NCBI GenBank assembly: GCA_028275005.1
Contig: JAQCNN010000087.1
Span: forward strand, 1 to 6,464
Source: Salinirussus sp.
Lineage (GTDB): Archaea > Halobacteriota > Halobacteria > Halobacteriales > Haloarculaceae
Length of the DNA: 6,464 bases
Direction: 5' to 3'
Positions 6,201 to 6,464 of this stretch are shown in pieces. How positions within the stretch are numbered: position 1 is the stretch's first letter; every line of letters begins with the position of its first letter. The position numbers and the translations under genes are program-made. Under the pieces are notes generated by a model. The model did no database searches, was not told the origin of the DNA, and was given only the letters and a program-made list of their open reading frames with translations.

Positions 6201-6334
6201 TCCAGTCCCCCCGGTCCAGTACGGGCGAAGACGTCGCCGACCAACTCGGCGTTTCGCCCCAGACGTTCTACCGTCACGTCAGGGCGGCCGAGCGAAAGCT
6301 CTTCGACACGGTGTTCGACAACCGGGGTGAATAG
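3197..6334 (+). CDS. MEDS-REC-PAS-GAF-GAF-Bat-HTH_10 sensor/transcription regulator
   Basis: A 1045-residue soluble regulator of the haloarchaeal Bat (bacterio-opsin activator) type. Domains in order: MEDS sensory domain about 24-187 (YEDSDEQL, GLQQNERCLYVV, EMTWAV, ALCQYNRNRF, HPLLV); Pro/Arg/Gly-rich linker about 196-240; complete response-regulator receiver about 242-360 (D248-D249, phospho-acceptor D294, T322, K344); PAS about 375-485; GAF about 493-632; coiled coil about 633-660; second GAF about 662-818; Bat-associated domain about 825-960; HTH_10 DNA-binding domain about 984-1037 (LTPRQEEVLQTAYDSGFF, then DVADQLGVSPQTFYRHV). There is no kinase domain and no membrane segment, so a partner kinase and/or direct ligand sensing would feed the C-terminal DNA-binding domain. 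The start is the first in-frame ATG and lies 23 residues before MEDS; no Shine-Dalgarno precedes it. Placement next to gvpACNO suggests, but does not prove, control of buoyancy or light/redox genes. Confidence 0.9.
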   Translation: MSNSTRVPFERDRTADPGVDGRTAHLASVYEDSDEQLETVASFLRQGLQQNERCLYVVHDNTAEAVYTALRDSGVDVTAAEGSGALAVHTPDEVQFRTGEFDPAAAVDFWTEARERAKREGFEKLRTAVEMTWAVDSRTDPASLAEYEALLNPVLAGEDCTALCQYNRNRFPPEVISDVIHNHPLLVDDGTVTHNTRYEPPDQGTRSTGHRTGGDPGAQPVLRPDRDGPPSSVRPAAGDRPVRVLLVDDEPGYADMVAEYLELNDGIDTVVSETDPRAALARLEDSAVDCVVSDYAMPGVDGLGFLELVRESHPDLPFLMLTGNSDEETAAEAVSAGVTDYFRKQSDTDHYEKLAHRVSNAVERYRAEEEMRASEQRFRSLFEKAFDAMVVTDDTGEHVDVNPAACELLETSREELLGRPFADFVPDAQERTWPWQDPGGERPERATLPLRTATGADCIAELAATPDILPGRHLLVIRDVTEREQYERTLTALHGSARDLLAAESKTAVAESIVEAATDILSVPVVVVYLFDPSEGVLTPAAVSSDTVDRSALDPVALEDDSIIGETFLDEDPKTVSAADTTPSLPVTGALAVPLTDHAVCLFGETDSTVTDGDVELVETLTATAETALDRVERGSKLQARTTELEAQNRQLGELRQLNATVREIGQTVAQADTRTDIERGVCDHLSASDGIAMVRVSGFDSEERALVPREWAGGSQADGYLDAVSATLGDGSEPATRAAVTEEPVYVPDTADSLQDEAWRKTALSHGFRSVFSLPLRYKDISYGTLTVYAEREAFFDELSRLALSDLSQKVANLMNAVDHQHAVLSGTMTEATVRFTDDRIPLYYIASRADCSLVLETVTPQPGGDILKRVRVTGTTPATVTDIAEEVTTLSEASAVEAGDEDIVELQFSDTSLTDYFADRGVRVLDSTADAEAATFRLSIPDTVDVRELFEDLESRYGDPELVSKSEQSHADTRTEEPYRSKLTPRQEEVLQTAYDSGFFQSPRSSTGEDVADQLGVSPQTFYRHVRAAERKLFDTVFDNRGE

Positions 6335-6371
6335 TCACCCCTCCCGTCGGCGCTGGCGAGAATATTCACCC
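6324..6371 (+). terminator. Hairpin over the regulator stop codon, with competing arm
   Basis: GGGGTGA (6324-6330) and TCACCCC (6335-6341) form a perfect 7-bp stem with loop ATAG; the TAG stop codon (6332-6334) is in the loop. The left arm also matches a later segment: GGGTGAATA (6325-6333) is the exact reverse complement of TATTCACCC (6363-6371). The two pairings exclude each other. No T-run follows the first stem. The site may end transcription, stabilise the 3' end or bind a protein as DNA. Confidence 0.45.
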
Positions 6372-6464
6372 AGAGCGCCTAACGGGGTATGCCTCCTCCA
6401 TCCGGGTGATGCCGGAGCACAGATGTGGTCAACCTCTCCCCACACCCCCACACACTCTGGACCC
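6335..6464. other. Region right of the regulator, no supported gene
   Basis: Besides the inverted repeats near its left end, it holds a small AT-rich palindrome GAATATTC (6360-6367) that could serve as a TATA-like box for a gene further right, and a C/A-rich stretch to the window end. Frames from ATG at 6409 and 6423 stay open to the edge but are under 20 codons and show no known family, so no gene is called. Confidence 0.5.

Noticed and set aside
6409..6464. Start of another gene at the right edge
   Set aside because: Fewer than 20 codons are visible, His/Pro/Thr-rich, with no family match, no ribosome site and several equally poor start choices.

Overview
This window is haloarchaeal chromosome or megaplasmid DNA. 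It is visibly GC-rich, the proteins are strongly acidic, and the gene content matches the gas-vesicle (gvp) clusters of halophilic archaea. Start sites fit archaeal rules: TATA-like boxes about 25 nt before the inferred transcript start, little Shine-Dalgarno use at first genes, and GGTGA-type ribosome sites at internal genes. The sequence alone does not identify the genus or species.

Left part (1-2754): the rightward gvpACNO unit. A short regulatory segment (1-117) holds a perfect 19-bp palindrome, a 9-bp direct repeat, a TATA-like promoter and a small 5'-leader hairpin. Then follow gvpA (main shell protein), a likely partial terminator in a 62-nt gap, gvpC (shell-reinforcing repeat protein), gvpN (MoxR-type AAA+ ATPase) and gvpO (small accessory protein). 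gvpC/gvpN overlap by 1 nt and gvpN/gvpO by 4 nt, so C, N and O should be translationally coupled. In known haloarchaea the remaining gvpD-M genes lie divergently upstream of gvpA. They would lie left of this window and are not seen here.

Middle part (2755-3196): 442 nt without a convincing protein gene. It holds a GC-rich hairpin after gvpO, a nested set of inverted repeats (2882-2987) that could fold as a three-way-junction RNA, a TATA-like box near 3078, and a possible leaderless 32-codon upstream ORF (3106-3204) that overlaps the next start codon.

Right part (3197-6334): one large multidomain regulator of 1045 aa with the order MEDS - linker - REC - PAS - GAF - coiled coil - GAF - Bat-associated domain - HTH_10. 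It belongs to the Bat (bacterio-opsin activator) type of haloarchaeal sensor/transcription regulators, with an unusually long sensory front end. Its stop codon sits in the loop of a hairpin that competes with a second inverted repeat downstream. The last 130 nt carry no gene I can support.

Working together: A, C and N/O build, strengthen and assist assembly of the gas vesicle. The adjacent sensor-regulator may link buoyancy to light, redox or metabolic signals. That link is inferred from position only.
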